From positions 6,290,832 through 6,354,831 of the forward strand of contig OX465114.1 in assembly GCA_949987565.1 (NCBI GenBank): a stretch of 64,000 bases of DNA. Direction: 5' to 3'. A program made the position numbers and the translations under genes. Numbering within the stretch: position 1 is the stretch's first letter; each line of letters opens with the position of its first letter. Positions 53,242 to 64,000 of the stretch are shown piece after piece. This stretch comes from Luidia sarsii (lineage: Eukaryota > Echinodermata > Asteroidea > Paxillosida > Luidiidae). The notes under the pieces were generated by a model. The model was not told where the DNA came from and searched no databases. It saw only the letters and a list, made by a program, of their open reading frames with translations.

Positions 53242-53419
53242 CTATTAAAGGGAAGAACAAGGATAAAGGTGTTGAACTGGCTAATATGTCCTCGTTGTGT
53301 ACATGTCTCGAATGGCTGGTGAGCTTAATACATCATTAATCATTATATACACCAGCTTAACTCAGCTTACTTGGCTTTTTTATATGAATACAGGAAATAA
53401 TATAAGCACAGAATTCAAA

Positions 53420-54060
53420 CACAAATCTCAAAATGTATTGGGCCTGGCGTTTCGATCTAAGCATCATCAGAATTCAAACACAATTAAACATAAAAATAGG
53501 ATTTTAACAGCCAAGGATGAGCTGACTACGTTGTATTGTTATTGCTAAAGCGGCTCTAATGTTATCATACCGTTGTGTTTGCTTTGAGAATAAAACAAAT
53601 TAAAAACCACAGACCTGCACTACTAATATACCAAGAAAAGCACAGATGTTATGAGGATTACTTCCTTGGAAGGAAAACCCATAGGCCTAATAATCCTCAA
53701 AACGGCAAGTACCGGCTGCAACGGATCACATTCTACATTAACTGATCGCTTGGGTAGGTAGCTCTAGAGACCCCTTTTTCGGACGGGTAAAGCACTATGG
53801 ATAGCCGCTATATAACACCATGTTGTGTTATGAAATCATGTTCACTAAATAGCAATGTATTTTGATTACATAGCCAAGTGTTCATTGTAAAAAAAGAATG
53901 TAAAAGCCATGTGTGTTCGTAGAACCTGCCGCCATGCAGAACGCCGTGCAGAACTTTCCAAGCAAGACAGACATCGTAATGACAACGTAAACATTTCCAC
54001 TAAAGGTGGACAGCAGGATCATTTACAAGGATCGAAACGTCATGCCCTCTACGTTTCCTG
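53420..54060. repeat. Two fragments of the palindromic dispersed repeat
   Basis: Fragments at about 53425-53475 (GGGCCTGGCGTTTCGATC) and 54030-54055 (GGATCGAAACGTCATGCC) lie in opposite orientation about 570 bp apart; the sequence between has no recognised feature. Confidence 0.6.
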
Positions 54061-54103
54061 AATCCTGTATTTCATGGTTATTTAAATCTGTAAGCAGTTG
54101 CTC

Positions 54104-54309
54104 ACATTTTTTAATACGCAGTGGCTGTTGTTACGGCGGTCGTCAGTGTGGTTCCCTGACTTGATTGTATTTCGTCAGCATTGCAGGATGGTTGAACCAG
54201 TCTATTAGCTGATAGTCTGGTTCCAAGAGCTAAACATCCTGACAAATACTGTGAAGTCAGGGAACCACACGGACGACTGCCGTAACAACAGCCACTGCGT
54301 TTTTAATAA
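54104..54309 (-). mobile_element. Foldback MITE, copy B
   Basis: Same element as 4909-5114 in reverse orientation: the interior here matches the reverse complement of copy A's interior. Arms GCAGTGGCTGTTGTTACGGC and its complement flank it. Copies differ by a few substitutions, so insertion is not ancient. Confidence 0.9.
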
Positions 54310-55489
54310 CGTCTAGATCAAGTAAAGCGATGTTTCTGCAACAATAATCAGTAGTCGGTATTACAAGTCATGTATGTGATGGGCTCAGTGGAAATCGCGA
54401 TCAGGGATTTTTTTACCACTAAACCCTTTTCATTTCAAGATCCTTAGATTTGAAATTCAAGTTTCTAATGAGTAAATATGAAACGTTGGACATCAACGAA
54501 GCATTATAATCAAAATCAGAACTGATTTTCGACATTTTGTTCTATCACTACAAACTCCCGTCACCCTGTGCGTATAGACATTATAAAATATAATAATACA
54601 TGGACTATTATTTGTGAAGGATTTATTGGGGTCTACGGAACATCCTAGCTGACGGTGTATTGGATCAAAAGGACAAATATTGCCAGTAGCAAATGTAACA
54701 CGATCCCATCTTCGCTCGTTCCCTTTTGGAAATGGATAGCTTGGGAATTACTTCTAATATAACGTGATTTATTCCATATCATGATGTGCCACGAGGCATC
54801 CGGAATTGTCGCACTTTGTGGAAAGCGAATTACTGGCAAATGCGGTTTTCAGGGCATCTGATAAACTGATAGAACACAACGAAAAGAATCGTATTGCTTC
54901 CAATTATCATTGCCTTATGTTTCGCTTCCAGCTTCAGCTCGATTTGTAATTTCCGTTGCAAAGCGCTGAAAAGGGCTCTCTTGTAGAACATTAAGGAGGT
55001 GGGTAGTTTGCCAAGAGGGAAACAAAGCACCGCCTCCAAAAATGGATCTGTCTTCTCAGCGTTTTGAAGGGACGATGACAAGACTGGAACCTGAACGAGA
55101 TTACCAATGAAATGGTTCCCTGTGGGATAATGATTTGGGAAGGACCAATGCATTTTCTATGACCTTTCTATGTCCCCCGAGCCGGCAAAAACATTTCCCT
55201 GATACTTAGATTGTATCTTAGGAACAACGGTAAGGTCCCTTGATTTAACGATATTAAAAAAAAAGATCTAGCACGCATATCTCAGTGCATACAATTTACA
55301 TACATTTTAAGAAAGGTCTATTAGCTCTCGAATGCTGCTCGGATGTGGTCAGAACAAAGCGAGGTATTTTTAGGATGCTGTTTGATTGTAGGCAGAATAT
55401 ACAGACTGCACTTCTTTTATCGGGGAATATGTCAGGAACCTTTGGATAATGCCGACTCACTCTGCTTCTATAGTGTGACTATAGGGCTT

Positions 55490-55680
55490 AGGCCTCTTGT
55501 CAAAAAGATCATCGGTTGGATATCAGATGATTTGACCCGTCCGATGTCGTTTCAACCGGATAGCCATCGTGTATTTTTCACCCCAGAGTCCAGTACAATC
55601 GGCTTTCTACCGGGGGAAATTGTATCGGTCGGATAAATTCAACCGGCACCCAACCGATGATCTTTTTGACAAGAGGCCTT
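55490..55680. mobile_element. MITE with perfect 30-bp terminal inverted repeats
   Basis: The left arm AGGCCTCTTGTCAAAAAGAT continues to 55519; its exact reverse complement is 55651-55680. Inner sequence (GGATATCAGATGATTTGACC ... GGTCGGATAAATTCAACC) has weaker internal symmetry. 191 bp, non-coding. Confidence 0.9.
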
Positions 55681-55689
55681 AACGAATGG

Positions 55690-58600
55690 CATGGATCAGG
55701 CACAGGATCAGGCTTCGTATGGAAATGCAGGCTATGATTTGTGGCAGACAATGACGAATTTGTTATCCTGTGGTGGTATATCATTGACATATATCGTGCT
55801 CGATTTCACAAACTGGCCAATCCATCCACACAGCAAGAAGAGATGTGATTTGGATATAGAGCTATGAAAGACTGCTGCAACATTATACTTATTTTCGTTT
55901 GTTGTGTTTGTACATCAAAGTGAGACTGATTCCCGTTTTCAGATGTGTTTAAATGCAATCACCACACGAAAATGATTCACCACATCGTGGCAACGCCGAC
56001 AAAATAAATTATTCGCAGTCAAAGGTTTCTCAAGTAATACTTGAGACATGCGTGGAAGAGATAGCCTATAGGCCAAGGCTATAGTCTATATGCTTCATTG
56101 TGCAAAAGGCCTACATTATGACCGTCGCTGACCCTTCGTTCAAAGGGTCACTCGGTCACGGTGACTCCTCCTGACACCCATGAGAAATCTCCCGTACGGG
56201 AAATAATGGCGATTGGCCGTACGTCCTATCAAATGCATCTGTGCCCCTACCCCAGGGAAAACAATCAGCTGAGGACCCCCCCCTCCCCACACCGTTGATG
56301 CGGCTGGAGGCTGAAGTGACGAAGCCCACGGCGGCACGGTAGGGGGCGCTCTCCGCTTGACCGCATTCCTTGGCGTTAGGAAGGGCCGGCGCCCCAAGCC
56401 CACGTCACCCGATTGACTTTCATTAGTTAATTGCCCATCGCCGCTCTGCCGCACCTGTGCCGGTCTAGGTCTGCGAAACAAGAGCAAGAATTCTCTTTTG
56501 TTTTCTATTTTGCTGGCCTAGTTAGGACACTAAAAATAGATAAAACAACAACAACCGTGAAGTCATACCGTACTATCTGCTCCAGTAATTTGGGTTGAGT
56601 GGTCGGACGGCTAGCTATTCTGGTGAGAACACGTGGGCTGTTTGGATGGTATGGAGTCATTGCGACCACGGTGCGACCTTATACCTACATGTACATGGGA
56701 GCCAGGATAGTGTTGTACACTAAGGAGCTTTGTACACGAATAATATTATGTGGTCTGCATAGCCCACTAGGAGAGCACATGTTTACACTCGCTCACCCTT
56801 CCCTCGCAATTACGGCAAACTGACTGCTTACTATTCGCATGTCAGTTTCATTATGCCTTAATCCAAAATGTATGGTCTCATGAAACTGGAACATTGAGAT
56901 CAGCAGAGCAATTATTGACACCAATTGAGCGGCGTTTAATAATGTTGAACTACATCCTGAACATGGAAGCGCTAATGTACTACTTAAAGGCGTATTACGG
57001 CATCACTTAGGTGCTAGAACGGTGACTGCAATCGTCGCGCTAAATCTGCACGGGTGCGTGCTACAAGGGTAGCACTTCATCCAATCTATATGAACCACGG
57101 CACATCATATAGTTATGGCGTGCTTATTGTAACCAAATAACCAAATTCATCTTATCATCAAATTATTGCCGGTGGACACCTCAGATCCTTTGAATTCCAG
57201 AGAAAATCCCCTCTCCCCGGACTATGATGAAAGAAACCGGCAAAGTGTTGGGAAGGGCGCCATACAAGAGATTACCAACAAACGAAATGTCGGGGTCATT
57301 ATCTCCGGTTTACATGTTGACGGCTCCCTTTGTGGGGAGTCCCCGGTGGACAGCATCACGAGGTGCGGTCTAGAATGTGATTAAAAGACAGTCCATTCAT
57401 CGGGTGACCGGTTCAGCACGCAAAGTTGTGAAGTATCGACAGGTGCACTTTGATCGAAGAAAAAAAAAGATGTCCATCAGTATATCCTCCGGGTCCGTAA
57501 AAGGCACACTTTGCCACTAATTAAGAGTGGTACTTCAACATCCGCGAGGGGGATTAAAAATCATGCAGGGAGCCCAGGTCTAGGTTGTGGGACCGGGATC
57601 CAATGGAGGCGGGTTGTGTAAACATCGCCCGCGACCATGATGAGCATAGCCCGTGAAGCTGATGGGATACACCAAGCTGCCAACGTCAACCCCCTAACCG
57701 CCCCCGAATGACGGGGGATGTGGGTGGGACGGGGACGCAGGCAGCCCCGTGCCCATACTCGGGCTGATGAGGGACGCCCCGCGGGCCGCTCGCTTGTTTT
57801 GAGAGAAAGCGCACCCTGCGAAGGGAGCAAACGACGCGAGGGAGTCTAGCAGTAGGAGGAGTGAGTGTCAACATTGATGAACCGTGTGTACGGCCATACC
57901 CCAGCCTTCCCCGGTCTCCACAGCACGCCGGACTAACGCGCGCTTGATTTGGTCTCTGAGTGGCGTGGTCTTTATTGGTAACCACATGGGAGACCCGTAT
58001 ATGCAAGCCTCGCTATACTATATCCACTCATTCGTCCCGCAAGGGAGACACGGCTACACCGCCCTAATAGAAACGAGAGCCGCGATACTGAAGAGCACGC
58101 ACGGACGACAATACCGGCTACTGATTCGCCTTTCATCAACAAGATTCGCTGTATACCAGGCAGTGATGCGAATGACATTCGGAGCAGCGTGCGTTCGTGC
58201 GTACCTAATGCAGGCACGGTAATGTCACGATAATCTGCTCGCCTAACGACCTGACGTCAGCATGTTCAGTGTGTCTGTTACGAGGCAACCTTGACCGATG
58301 GATCAAAGGTAGCCAACGTGCACTCCATGCGTAAGGACAACTTTGAAGACAAAAATACAACACCTCCTCTGGCTCCGTCAATTTATCTTCTACGAAATAT
58401 AAACAATCTCATACTGGTAGCCGAAGACTGGTTTTTTCCATATCTGTAACGAGTATCTAGGACTTATCATACTATACCCTTGGGTGAGGGCGCGACCTTT
58501 GCTGGCGACGATCGAGCGATACTTTAAATTCGCGACGTACTAAATTAAAAAAGAAAGAAAAAGTGGCCGGTGGTCTGTCATTCGTCTGCCTCCGCCGCGG

Positions 58601-59890
58601 AGGGCGCCCTGTTCCAGTCTTGTGAGCAAGTCCAGAAGAAATCTCTTCCTCGTGGGCATAACTGATAATCACGAGACACAAAGCCAGTCGAACTTTTGAG
58701 TATGATTTCGCAAAGTGAGTGCACTGCACCATCATGTACTAAAAGTTCATAGGTCCTCAGTGTAACTAGCGATGAATATTTGACCAACAAGCACGCATGC
58801 CCGATAGCCCTTGAACAGAAAAGTGACCATGGCAGGCAAAAATATTCTTCCTTTGAGAAAGGTCCTTTAAAAGTCGATACGAAATCAGCATTTTAAAGTC
58901 AGAAAGAAATGCGCAATGTTACTTTTAGAAACACACATCCTCACTACCCTCTCTTGGAAACGATTCTTTCGCTCGTGTCAAGACAGTCTTTTATGCGCAC
59001 ACCAGTTATTGAGAAGAGTGTGGATTATATCGCTATTTCAATACCGCAGTTGACCTGCGAGGATGCCAGCCAGATCGTACGACTACAATCTCGTACAGCT
59101 TTATAAGCTCATCCGTTCGTTTGGTTTCGTGACGAGCCACGCTCGCTCTCCTGAAGAAAAAAACAAAGTAGTCGAGCCGGGGAGGAAAGCAATGACATCA
59201 ACCCATAATGACTGTCCTGGCCGTCTGGTGCGTTCTTAATGTCCCATTTTGCGTGGCTTTTGGGCCAAGGCCGAGAGCGCGCATCTCCCCCTCCCCCTCC
59301 TCCTCCCAGTCTTCCTTTTTCCCCTCTGCAATCGAGGCGTAAAGCCGGTGCATGAGCGTTTGACGGGGTAACATCGCACGACACCCGAGATTTGGGCGCA
59401 AAACCGGTGGAGTGGAATGTGGGCTGCATTGAGGAGAACGGCACTCGTCGCTCACGCCTGTCTGCCCCTTAAAGGACCGCTATACAATCGCTACAAAGGA
59501 GGGACCCTCACGTGACAAGCACGAATGGAAGCTGCGCATGCGCCAGGTTTCACAAAAGAGTCCCACCAGACAACTGAGGTGTTTCTTTTTCACAAAGAAG
59601 CTCTCTGAGTGCTAATGTGCTCACGACAGCGAGGGGGAAATTGCAAGCGTTTCAGAAGAGTTAGCATTTATTCCCAAGCGTAAAAGTAATTGTAGGTAAG
59701 CTACGCCAATTGCACCGGATCCAGGGACGCCATAATTGCATCCGATATTAGGCCTACTGCAGTAGCGCTAACAGTAGACCATGAAACCGTCATTGGACGT
59801 CGATAGGATCTGTCTTCGTATATAATCATTCAATGCGAATACCGGGATTATGATATTTTGAAGTAGATTGGATGATCTATTTTCTTAATA
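55690..59890. other. No gene recognised
   Basis: Mixed composition; 57.5-58.0 kb is GC-richer. Open frames up to ~115 codons have no family resemblance or splice context. Possibly 5' intron of the glutamate receptor, because its first coding exons were not found. Confidence 0.4.
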
Positions 59891-59892
59891 TA

Positions 59893-60200
59893 CACACTGT
59901 AAAAACGAACTGCACCTCATGTACCTCTGCAATGGCACATATTTGTCCCAGAATCATGAACACTTGAGGCACCTACTGTACTACATGCACATGAAATACT
60001 GTAGCTCAATCACATGTGGCATTGTAATCACTTAAGCAAACGTCGGATGAGGTGCATGAAGTGCTTCATGTACAAGAACATCTCCCTTTTTACTGTACCT
60101 CAAGCACATAGAGTGAAAGTGAGCATCACCTGTATCGTGCACCATGTGCCTCAACATACTTCATCCATGTGCATGACGTGAGCACCGTTTTTACAGTGTA
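59893..60200. mobile_element. MITE with CACTGTAAAAACG termini
   Basis: Terminal inverted repeats CACTGTAAAAACG (from 59895) and CGTTTTTACAGTGT (to 60199), flanked by TA on each side as a possible target duplication. The interior is rich in ATGTACCTC and TGCACATG words, themselves partly inverted. Confidence 0.75.
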
Positions 60201-60229
60201 GTTAGTTTTGGACGGTGTATTCGTATGTG

Positions 60230-60690
60230 TCTCTTTGTCTCGTTGCATATCTCTATTTCAATATCTAAATCTGTCTCTCTTCGGTTCGTCTGTTTTCTTT
60301 ATCAGCTTATTTATCTCTAATGACTGTTTGTCTCCCTGACATGTATACATACGTTTCACTTTCTCTCCATCTCCCTGTCTGTCTGTCGCTCTCTGTTTTT
60401 CTCCGTCTCTCTCACTATCCCCCTCTGTCTGTGTCTCTGTTTTTCTCTGTCACTCTCATTCTCCCTGTCTCTTTTTTTTTCAATTTCTGTATCTAGTTTT
60501 CCTCACACATCTCTGTCTCTTTCTGGCTACATGTCTATCTTTGTCTCTGTCATTCTGCCTTTGAATCTATGTTAATATGTTAATCTGTCGTTGTCTGTCG
60601 CTTGTGCCTTTTTTCTCCTCCGTCTATCGCTGTATGTCTGTTTATCTCCCTCTCACTGTCCCTCGGTCCATTATTTTCTCCCTGTGCGCT
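60230..60690. repeat. TCTCTGTCTC pyrimidine-rich repeat
   Basis: Imperfect TCTGTCTCTCT sequence on the plus strand for about 450 bp. Confidence 0.9.
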
Positions 60691-61099
60691 GAATTAAAGC
60701 CCAGTCATCTCTTGGGACTGGTCATCACATCGTGTACACATCCAATGCCGGACCTCTTCGTCCAGAAAACCTCTCACATCTCATTACGAGATCATTAGGC
60801 GAAGACTCCAGATTCAAGGAGGCAGGGGATGGGGCCGGAGAGTTGTCTGGAAATGGCGCGCGCGTCTATGGCACGCCCCGAACGCCGCTCGGCTCCGTTA
60901 CCTGGCAACGGGGGGCATACCGATAATGGGCCCATAATCCCGGTTGCTTCCCGGCCAATATAACCTCTCTACTTTTACCCCTCACTACCCATCCCGAGCA
61001 AATTGCCGCCATCAAAGGTGTAGTTGGCCGGTCGTCTGATCGTCTCGGTGCGTTTATTAAAAGGCAATTCTCGGTATACGTTGGCGCCAATACCGGCGT

Positions 61100-61143
61100 G
61101 TTTTTTTTTTTGTTTTTTTTTTTTTTTTTTTTTGGGGGGGGGG
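61100..61143. repeat. Poly(T)-poly(G) tract
   Basis: Runs of T followed by nine or more G. It could be the tail of a minus-strand retroposed copy, but nothing recognisable lies beside it. Confidence 0.9.
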
Positions 61144-62064
61144 CATATTCCAAAGCGTTAGCCATTGCCAAGGCAAGGATGCACCTCCTCCCTACCTCCA
61201 CCCTGCCATGAGGTTGTCCGACCACAATCACCGGGCAACGGCATGACGGAGGCTCCCCGGTCTCGTGGGCACGGCCTCTGAACACGCACTTTTCAGGAGC
61301 ATAAGGAAATTATGGGAAACCTTCTACCATAAACGTTTCTAATAGCGCCCCGTACTTCGGAACTATCGATTCACAGAGCGGGTAGTTAATCTCGCCGGAC
61401 GGAGAGGGAAGGGCAAGTATGGTTGGGACCATTTGGAAGGACATGATACCTGACATTATCTGACATCGAAGCGATTTCAGCACGAACCATTATTCGGGTT
61501 CAAGTGCGAGAGAAGCAGTCGACCATGATAATTATGTATACTATATCACTCATGTAAGTGCACATTAAAACAGTGCACAAAAAGGGATGATGGAAATAAC
61601 ACTGGCTCTGCTTTCTCCTAATAATGTTGACAGTTGATGATGAATTTTAAACAACAACATCCTTACGTGTCCGTACGTACAGGACACTTTGACCAGCTTT
61701 GTTAAAAATGTTTTGTTAAGTGTTGTCCCACATAGGCCTATAGCCTATGCCTGTGAAAGTGAGTTGAGTAGCTCAACATTTCAAACATGTGCTGTCTGAA
61801 TAAGGCGAGGAGATAGTATTCGGGTATCACGGAATGCAGCATATCCCGTGTTCAGTCTATTTCATCGATTTCATATTAATTATCATTGCTTAGAGCAAGC
61901 AAAAATGGCACAACACAAACATGAACATTGACAGTGACAAAACCGAACAGTACATGCACATGGAAATACGTATGCCCCGAAGGATTGCCAAATGTGAACT
62001 CAATTACAATCGAGTGCCCCCCAAATGCCGCCATGTAAACACAAATAGGCCTATCTAGTGTACA
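61144..62064. other. No gene recognised
   Basis: Mixed sequence without exon-like signals or clear repeats. Confidence 0.4.
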
Positions 62065-62165
62065 TACCCCCCAAAAAATAATAAAAAATAATAATAATAA
62101 TAATAAAAAATAAATAATAATAAATCAAAAATAAATAAATAATAATAATCTAACAAATAATGTCA
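62065..62165. repeat. (AAT)n-rich microsatellite
   Basis: Imperfect AATAATAAAAAATAAATAAT repeats. Confidence 0.95.
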
Positions 62166-62304
62166 AACAAATAATTGAAAAACTCACTGGGAACTTTAAA
62201 ACAAATTGAAAATTAAAACAAGAAAAAACAAAGAAAAGGATTAATGGACTGGGATTTGGACCCGAAACATCTTTGTTTGTTTGGATACCAGCACTCCTCC
62301 CATC

Positions 62305-62470
62305 TCAGCGATTCAGCCCCTCGATAGAGGCTTGCCTAAACAATCAATTATAGTCTTTGCGCTGGTCTCGGGTTAAAATCCCGGTCCACACAAAGTTCTA
62401 TTTGAAGGTTCCTGATAAAAAGCAAATGCTTGCCAAGACCTGGAGCCTGGCACTTCAAGTATATCAATGG
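62305..62470 (+). mobile_element. tRNA-derived SINE-like sequence
   Basis: CGGGTTAAAATCCCG resembles a B-box with its paired T-stem; a body follows with CCTGATAAAAAGCAAATGC and GGAGCCTGGCACTTCAAG, loosely like the SINE body at 14934. The A-box is weak. Confidence 0.4.
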
Positions 62471-63311
62471 ATTAATACGTGTGTATGTACATGTGGTAAT
62501 ATCAAGAATGAAATATAGAATAGGCTATAAGGGGAAGATTGGAGTAACATTCATAAGTATGTAATATCCACGATTTTACTCGTAATTCATTGTAAGTGAA
62601 GGATGTTACAACAATCGCGTGGGCTGTTTTACCAAGGATGACGACAGGCCAATAACTTGAATGTAAGCTTCCGTTACATTCCCAATGTGCTGAGTGACAG
62701 TCTCGACACTGCTCAGGCATCCCCGGTTTGGTTTGGTTGGGTTGGGATAGGGGGGGGGGTTGACGGCCGATGCACGTGCGCATACACGAGACAATAATTA
62801 CCGAAACTAAACTAAGATCACGTCTTGGCAAGCGGGACAACATCCCACGCCCCTCACAAACTAACGTTGACACAGAATGCGAAAGGGGAGCCGTTGCGAT
62901 CAAAGCAAATTGACACGTGGGTGTTAATTGAGCCTGGCGTGGACGCGGTGCACAAGACGTGCATGGACTCCAAAAATGTGAGTTGATTGGAGGAGACCTC
63001 TCGTTTCTTAATATTAACGAGAGAGATCGATGACTCTCATAAATGGATGGGATTAGAGTGGACGGGGTGAGACGAACCTGTTCGGGAATCAATTACTTAC
63101 AACGTTAATGGACGCGATCGCCCTGAAGACGGTCTGACCTGGATGCCAACGTCAATTACTGATGGAGTAACTGGAGGTTTATACTGTCTATATGCTCCTA
63201 ACAGGTTCAGATATCAGGTAGAATCTGTCTGCATGGATGCCATTGGCCAGAGAACGCCTTCAAAAGGAAATGTCACTTCAGAGAAGAATGTCATTTCAGT
63301 AAACTTGTCCG
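62471..63311. other. No gene recognised
   Basis: A 196-codon minus-strand frame (62502-63092) shows no domain, no splice context and no resemblance; treated as chance. Confidence 0.4.
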
Positions 63312-63470
63312 GTAAATCTTAAAATTTAGTGGGCCTGACGTTTTTGATCCTAGCAGGACCTTTCTCAAAGGTCCTGCTAGGATCGAAACGTCAGGCCCAC
63401 TTAATTCTAAGATTTACATTTTTTAGTAATTTTAGTCAGTAAGCAGTTTGTAACATTTTTGTATATCACC
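63312..63470. mobile_element. Dispersed palindromic repeat, most complete copy
   Basis: A ~100-bp near-perfect palindrome: GGGCCTGACGTTTTTGATCC, AGCAGGACC, TTTCTCAAAG, then the inverted arm GGTCCTGCTAGGATCGAAAC and GTCAGGCCCAC. It is followed by TCAGTCAGTAAGCAGTTTG, the family's outer motif. It gives the reference form for the other fragments. Confidence 0.9.
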
Positions 63471-64000
63471 CTAAGTCTTGTCCGGTAAATATTACACTTA
63501 TATCTAAAAGGGTTTATAAGCGAAAATTGAGGGACATATCTTACATTCCTTGTCTGTCTTATCTTTAAATTATTAAAAAGATTATCAAAGTTATAAATGG
63601 GACAAACAATGTGGATTTCTTTTCTCGGAAGCCGCTTTAAACGAATACCACACGCCTGCAACATGGATTATATTATATAAGAGATCAGTGCCAGTACGAA
63701 AGTACACAAGTTTTTCGTGTAACTTTCGAGCAAATAATTTGCTGACTCCCATCGGGTGCAATGGCTGCCTTTGTGTGCAGCTCGGTTTCATAACTGACGA
63801 TGATATCCCCAGTCATTTAACGGCCGCTGGAATAAAAAGGCACCCCAGCGGCTTCGGGACTTTCACCGTGGCAACAAGGGAATCTTCCACCCACGTAATG
63901 GGCCCGTTCCATCCCGAGCGGTCGGACGTCATTAAAAGGTGTGGCGGTGTCATTGCACACCTTTCACAATGCTCATGTTGTTTTATGCTAAGTGGAAGGT
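63471..64000. other. Right edge, no gene recognised
   Basis: The last ~180 bp are GC-richer and contain TGACGTCA-like half sites (GGACGTCATT at about 63926), but no gene feature can be supported. Confidence 0.3.

Noticed and set aside
54830..55153. 107-codon minus frame considered as an upstream mGluR exon
   Set aside because: Lacks any lobe-1 motif of class C receptors.
62502..63092. 196-codon minus-strand frame
   Set aside because: No domain, signal or splice context; probably chance, and not the missing mGluR N-terminus.

Overview
The window is animal nuclear DNA: multi-exon genes with GT/AG introns, AATAAA poly(A) signals, LINE, SINE and MITE remnants, and many simple repeats. Two things suggest an invertebrate deuterostome, possibly an echinoderm: a secreted fucolectin-type protein beside a group I glutamate receptor, and the many AGGCCTA words. 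This placement is inference; no species is claimed.

Layout. 0-5.9 kb holds no recognised gene, but has an ~800-bp tandem duplication, a copy of a palindromic dispersed repeat and a foldback MITE. 5.9-6.1 kb (+) is the first coding exon of an SLC7-type amino-acid transporter; no later exon was recognised. 6.9-9.3 kb has a LINE 3' remnant, a 17-bp satellite with higher-order structure, a 33-bp tandem array and a (TA)n tract. 10.3-11.9 kb (-) is an uninterrupted 517-residue membrane receptor with two Ig-like domains and an ITIM-plus-ITSM tail, an architecture like PD-1, SLAM or Siglec receptors. 16.4-24.9 kb (-) is an eight-exon secreted lectin gene: signal peptide, two fucolectin (FTP) domains, and a C-terminal cysteine-rich PAN/apple-like module. 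Its introns hold decayed exon copies and a LINE, and an inverted pseudogene fragment lies at 28.1-28.7 kb. 31.8-53.2 kb (-) is the 3' part (seven exons, 1127 codons) of a group I metabotropic glutamate receptor whose 5' exons are outside the window or unrecognised. 53.2-64 kb has MITEs, SINE-like sequence and simple repeats, and may be upstream intron of that receptor.

All exon joins for the lectin and the glutamate receptor were worked out by hand from splice sites; every phase is consistent. The genes do not form one pathway: transport, glutamate signalling, and two plausible immune-type surface or secreted proteins are simply neighbours. The least ordinary features are the ITIM/ITSM Ig receptor and the lectin whose second domain has lost its fucose-contacting histidine.
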